Shown: in pieces, positions 14,261 to 16,869 of the stretch
Position numbering within the stretch: position 1 is the first letter of the stretch
How the letters are laid out: the number at the start of each line of letters is the position of its first letter
Origin: DASZCR01 sp035942915
GTDB lineage: Bacteria > Acidobacteriota > Blastocatellia > Pyrinomonadales > Pyrinomonadaceae
Length of the DNA: 16,869 bases
Reading direction: 5' to 3'
Assembly: GCA_035942915.1 (NCBI GenBank)
Contig: DASZCR010000082.1
Coordinates: 1-16,869 of the forward strand
The notes under the pieces: model-generated
The model's input: only the letters and a program-made list of their open reading frames with translations
What the model was told of the DNA's origin: nothing
Databases searched by the model: none
Program-made: the position numbers and the translations under genes

Positions 14261-15070
14261 ATGCACAAAGGCGACGCGCAAGCGAGAATCGACGCGGTTC
14301 AGTGGTTTCACGAATTCGACTTCGGCGGCGGCCTCCGCGCACGCTCGAACGCCCCCGACGTGGAAGACCATCGCAGGATTTGGCGCTTCATCGAGCGGCA
14401 GCTTGAAGCGGTCGATTTTCGCGGCAAGTCCGTCCTCGACATCGGCGCGTGGGACGGCTACTGGAGTTTCTACGCCGAGCGTCGGGGCGCGCAGAGCGTC
14501 CTTGCCTCCGACGATGCGACGCAGAACTGGGCGGACGGCGGCGGCCTCCTCCTCGCCAAAGAACTGCTCGGCTCAAACGTCGAGGTCAAACAAGACCTTC
14601 CCATCTACGAGTTGCAAACGCTCGGACGCAAGTTCGACGTGGTGCTCTGCTTCGGCGTCTACTATCACCTGCTCGACCCGTTCTACGCCTTCGCGCAAAT
14701 CCGTCACTGCTGTCACCCGCAGACGCTCGTCCTCATCGAAGGCGACGCCGGAAGAAACGGGATGCGCGCCGATGAAGCCCGTTATCGCTTCGCAGATACG
14801 CGCTGGCCTGCCTTCGTCCCTTCCGCGCCGCTCCTGAAAAATCTTCTCGCGGCGGCTTATCTGCGCGTCGAGTCGCAGGCGTGGCTGCGCCCCGGTCTGG
14901 CGCGCTTCGTACTCGGCTTCGCGCACCATCTCAAACACCATCGCACCATCGACCGCACCTTCATCGACCGCGCCTTCACCGTCTGCACTCCGTTCGAGGG
15001 CGCGAACCTGTTGCACACCTACGAGCCGCCCTTCGGCCTCAAGGCTTACGACACGCGCTTCCGCGACTGA
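14261..15070 (+). CDS. Class I SAM-dependent methyltransferase (CmoB/DUF1698-like)
   Basis: A 269-residue Rossmann-fold methyltransferase. The SAM-binding motif I is SVLDIGAWDGYWSF (57-70), followed by a Rossmann strand ending in LASDD (81-85) in place of the usual acidic motif II. Motif IV/V-like DVVLCFGVYYHLLDP (126-140) resembles the GVLYHxxxP segment of CmoB and DUF1698 proteins. The C-terminal 100 residues are rich in aromatic and Arg residues and probably form the substrate side. The acceptor is unknown. An open frame begins upstream at 13913, but that part is the SnoaL gene read out of frame; ATG 14261 is the first start after the SnoaL stop, 27 nt away, with no clear Shine-Dalgarno. 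It converges with the rRNA methyltransferase gene, leaving only 8 nt between the stops. Confidence 0.85.
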   Translation: MHKGDAQARIDAVQWFHEFDFGGGLRARSNAPDVEDHRRIWRFIERQLEAVDFRGKSVLDIGAWDGYWSFYAERRGAQSVLASDDATQNWADGGGLLLAKELLGSNVEVKQDLPIYELQTLGRKFDVVLCFGVYYHLLDPFYAFAQIRHCCHPQTLVLIEGDAGRNGMRADEARYRFADTRWPAFVPSAPLLKNLLAAAYLRVESQAWLRPGLARFVLGFAHHLKHHRTIDRTFIDRAFTVCTPFEGANLLHTYEPPFGLKAYDTRFRD

Positions 15071-15078
15071 ACGACTTC

Positions 15079-16254
15079 TCAATCGACGACGCGCGCGACG
15101 ATGCACTTCAGGTAGAGGGTTTCGGGGACGCCGACGAGGATGGGATGGTCGCGCGATTGTGTGCGCCGCTCGACGAGTTGCACGCGGCGGCGTGCGTCTG
15201 CGGCCGCCTCTGTGATGGTGTCGAGAAACATCTGCTCGCTCATGTGATAGGAGCAGGTGCAGGTGATGAGATGGCCGCCCGCTTCGAGCAGTTTGAGCGC
15301 GCGCAGGTTTATCTCCTTGTAGCCGCGTGCGGCGGCGCGCACGCTCTGACGATTCTTGGCGAAGGCCGGCGGGTCGAGCACGATGGTCTGAAAACGCTCG
15401 CCCGCCGTCTCCACTTCGCGCAGCGCGTCGAAGACGTTGGCCTCGCGGAATTCGACGTTCGTCGCCCCGTTCAATTCGGCGTTGCGACGCGAGGCGGCAA
15501 CCGCGTCGGCCGACACGTCCAAGCCGACGACCGTTTCGCACACGGGCGCAATGGAGAGCGCGAAGCCGCCGTTGAAGGTGAAACAGTCGAGGGCGCGTCC
15601 GGCGGCATATGTGCGCGCGGCGAGGTGGTTTTCTCTCTGGTCGAGAAAGGCTCCGGTCTTCTGTCCGCCGAGCGGCGCGACGAGGAAGCGTCGGCCGTGC
15701 TGCACGACCTCGAACGCCTCCGGCGCTTCGCCGTAGAGCAGGCCGGCGCGCATGTCAAGCCCTTCGAGCGAGCGCACCCGCACGTCGTTACGCTCGACGA
15801 CGGCGCGCGGCCGGAACTCCTCGATGAGCAGTTCGGTGAGCGTCTCCTTCATCCGCTCCGTCCCTTGCGAGAGCGTCTGCACGACGAGCACGTCCGCGTA
15901 TTTATCGACAATCAGCGAAGGCAGCAGGTCTCCTTCCGAGTAGACGAGGCGATAGGCGTCAGCGCCCTCTGTGAGACCTGCGCGACGGGCGGCCGCGTCG
16001 CGCAGGCGTGCGCGCCACCACTCGCGGTCGATGGTCTCGTCGCTCTGCGTGAGCACGCGCAGGGCAATCTCCGAACGGTCGCTCCACAGGGCGCGGCCGC
16101 AGTAACGCCCGCGTTCGTCCACGACGCGGACAACCGCGCCGCCCTCGACGCCGACCGCCGCCTCGCGCACGTCGCTACGATAAACCCAGAGGTGGCCGCC
16201 CCGGACGCGCTCTGCGCCGCGCCTCGTGACGGTAACTTTCGCGCCCTCGCTCAT
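15079..16254 (-). CDS. rlmI: 23S rRNA (cytosine-5) methyltransferase, RlmI type
   Basis: A SAM-dependent enzyme; in E. coli RlmI makes 5-methylcytosine at C1962 of 23S rRNA. The 391-residue protein has an N-terminal PUA domain (about 1-75, GGHLWVYRSDV), a central domain (about 80-185), the conserved GQKTGAFLDQRENH (197-210) and the catalytic Rossmann domain. The latter shows ALDCFTFNGGFAL (221-233), VVGLDVS (242-248), VLDPPAFAK (292-300) and TCTCSYHMS (331-339), which holds the candidate catalytic Cys. ATG 16254 is chosen because GAGGA lies about 6 nt upstream and the PUA domain begins there; a frame open from 16380 would add 42 unrelated residues. Substrate assignment is by family. The gene is divergent from the peroxiredoxin and may be monocistronic. 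Confidence 0.92.
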   Translation of the reverse strand: MSEGAKVTVTRRGAERVRGGHLWVYRSDVREAAVGVEGGAVVRVVDERGRYCGRALWSDRSEIALRVLTQSDETIDREWWRARLRDAAARRAGLTEGADAYRLVYSEGDLLPSLIVDKYADVLVVQTLSQGTERMKETLTELLIEEFRPRAVVERNDVRVRSLEGLDMRAGLLYGEAPEAFEVVQHGRRFLVAPLGGQKTGAFLDQRENHLAARTYAAGRALDCFTFNGGFALSIAPVCETVVGLDVSADAVAASRRNAELNGATNVEFREANVFDALREVETAGERFQTIVLDPPAFAKNRQSVRAAARGYKEINLRALKLLEAGGHLITCTCSYHMSEQMFLDTITEAAADARRRVQLVERRTQSRDHPILVGVPETLYLKCIVARVVD

Positions 16255-16334
16255 GCTTCTTCCTCGTCGGTTGATGAGATGAAGGCTCATTGAAACATTT
16301 GTCCAAGCGTTTGCGCCAGCCGCGTGCGCGCCGC

Positions 16335-16363
16335 TTGAAATCGATGCGCGTTGGTTGTAGCCT
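16335..16363 (+). promoter_or_regulatory. Possible promoter of the peroxiredoxin gene
   Basis: TTGAAA and TAGCCT separated by 17 nt; the -10 matches only three of six positions. An imperfect palindrome with arms TTGTG (16363-16367) and CACAA (16378-16382) follows at the expected transcription start and could be an operator, but the arms are short. Low-confidence by-eye call. Confidence 0.25.
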
Positions 16364-16406
16364 TGTGGCTGTTTCGTCACAACAGATTTATTTTCGACGC
16401 GAAAAA

Positions 16407-16413
16407 AGGAGGG
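16407..16413 (+). promoter_or_regulatory. Strong Shine-Dalgarno of the peroxiredoxin gene
   Basis: AGGAGGG follows a run of A and lies 10 nt before ATG 16424. It is one of the best ribosome binding sites in the window. It fixes the start and argues that the gene is expressed despite its in-frame TGA. Confidence 0.8.
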
Positions 16414-16423
16414 TCAATTTTGT

Positions 16424-16869
16424 ATGCCTGAAGTCGGCGACATGGCTCCTGATTTCGAGTTGGGCAGCCACCTTGAGAAAGGCAAGAAGGTGCGCCTCTC
16501 GGATTTCCGGGGCAAGCAGAATGTGGTGCTGGCGTTTTACCCGCTGGCCTGGACGCCCGTGTGAACGGCGCAGATGCCCGCGTATGAGGCCGACCTCGAA
16601 CGCTTCAAGGGCTATGATGCTCAGGTTCTGGGCATTTCTGTCGACAGCGTCCCCTGTAACACCGCTTGGGCGAAATCGCTCGGCGGTCTCTCGTATGACC
16701 TGCTGAGCGACTTCCACCCGAAGGGCGAAGTGGCAAAAGCTTACGGCGCTTGGCGCGAGGACGGAGGCATCTCCGAACGCGCCCTCTTCATCGTGGATAA
16801 GGAGGGCAAAATCGCCTACAAAGACATCCACGACATCTCGGATCAGCCGGACAACGAGGACTTGTTCGA
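16424..16869 (+). CDS. Selenocysteine-containing peroxiredoxin, AhpE type (TGA read as Sec47; partial at right edge)
   Basis: A thioredoxin-fold peroxidase that would reduce peroxides through a peroxidatic selenocysteine. I translated it by hand: VGDMAPDFELG (4-14), LSDFRGKQNVVLAFYP (25-40), then TGA at codon 47 (16562-16564), then TAQMPAYEADLERF (48-61), GISVDSVPCNTAW (70-82), LLSDFHPKGEVAKAYG (93-108) and SERALFIVDKEGKI (117-130). In cysteine homologues the motif is PxxxTxxC; here P40, T44 and codon 47 align exactly, so TGA replaces the peroxidatic Cys. R119 matches the conserved active-site Arg. C78 could act as a resolving Cys. The frame is open on both sides of the TGA, with no frameshift, and codon use is normal. 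About 148 residues are present of a usual 150-160. A hairpin after the TGA fits a bacterial SECIS. Alternatives are a recent nonsense mutation or a sequencing error. Confidence 0.85.
16580..16603 (+). promoter_or_regulatory. Candidate bacterial SECIS hairpin downstream of the Sec TGA
   Basis: Fifteen nt after the TGA, GCGT pairs with ACGC, then an A-A mismatch, then TGAGG pairs with CCTCG (one G-U), closed by loop CCGA. That gives nine pairs in 24 nt. The loop G is about 28 nt from the TGA, inside the range described for bacterial SECIS elements. It lies in the coding sequence, as bacterial SECIS elements do. GC-rich sequence forms hairpins easily, so this needs a covariance test. Confidence 0.5.

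Noticed and set aside
16363..16382. TTGTG...CACAA palindrome as a regulator binding site
   Set aside because: Arms of 5 nt with a 10-nt spacer are too short to support a specific regulator; noted only in the promoter entry.
16388..16831. 147-codon minus-strand frame and the 138-codon plus-strand frame at 16290-16706
   Set aside because: Both are out-of-frame shadows of the peroxiredoxin gene and show no domain features.
16424..16869. Peroxiredoxin as a pseudogene
   Set aside because: Only one in-frame stop, exactly at the catalytic Cys codon; strong ribosome site, conserved active-site Arg and no frameshift. Selenocysteine explains it better, though this needs the rest of the genome.

Overview
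The window is GC-rich bacterial chromosomal DNA with mostly housekeeping genes. Gene content suggests Acidobacteriota, perhaps a Blastocatellia-like lineage. The clues are a stand-alone atpD-atpC pair, a Bacteroidota-like insertion in the ATP synthase beta subunit, a methylmalonyl-CoA mutase catalytic chain, and dispersed GGTGATA heptad repeats. This placement is inference; there is no rRNA or tRNA marker in the window.

Layout. Positions 1-2136 (minus strand): the N-terminal 484 codons of a methylmalonyl-CoA mutase large subunit, running off the left edge, then a perfect-stem terminator and a small secreted glycine-zipper protein. Positions 2479-4286 (plus): a secreted protein with a lytic-transglycosylase-like fold, a strong terminator, and two small genes of unknown role. 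Positions 4442-6532 (plus): atpD and atpC, separated by a 55-bp imperfect inverted repeat built from 7-nt units. Positions 6695-7768 (plus): ruvB with a near-consensus promoter and a strong terminator. Positions 11186-7942 (minus): a family 2 glycosyltransferase, then pdxJ, then a secreted POTRA-repeat protein. Positions 11408-15070 (plus): a probable operon of a C-terminal processing protease, a HAD phosphatase, a SnoaL-like protein and a SAM methyltransferase. Positions 16254-15079 (minus): an RlmI-type 23S rRNA methyltransferase. Positions 16424 to the right edge (plus): a peroxiredoxin.

The main discovery is that last gene. Its reading frame is intact and peroxiredoxin-like from the start codon to the window edge, except for one in-frame TGA at 16562-16564. 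That TGA sits exactly at the peroxidatic cysteine of the PxxxTxxC motif. The gene has a strong Shine-Dalgarno site and a hairpin 15 nt after the TGA that fits a bacterial SECIS element. It is best read as a selenocysteine-containing, AhpE-type peroxiredoxin, which ordinary ORF calling splits or misses.

The second notable theme is the heptad repeat family, present at three intergenic sites (5976-6107, 10169-10320, 11210-11299). The units form long hairpins. Two copies share a related core of about 20 nt. The unit AGGTGAT matches the extended Shine-Dalgarno sequence, and its complement matches the 16S rRNA 3' tail.
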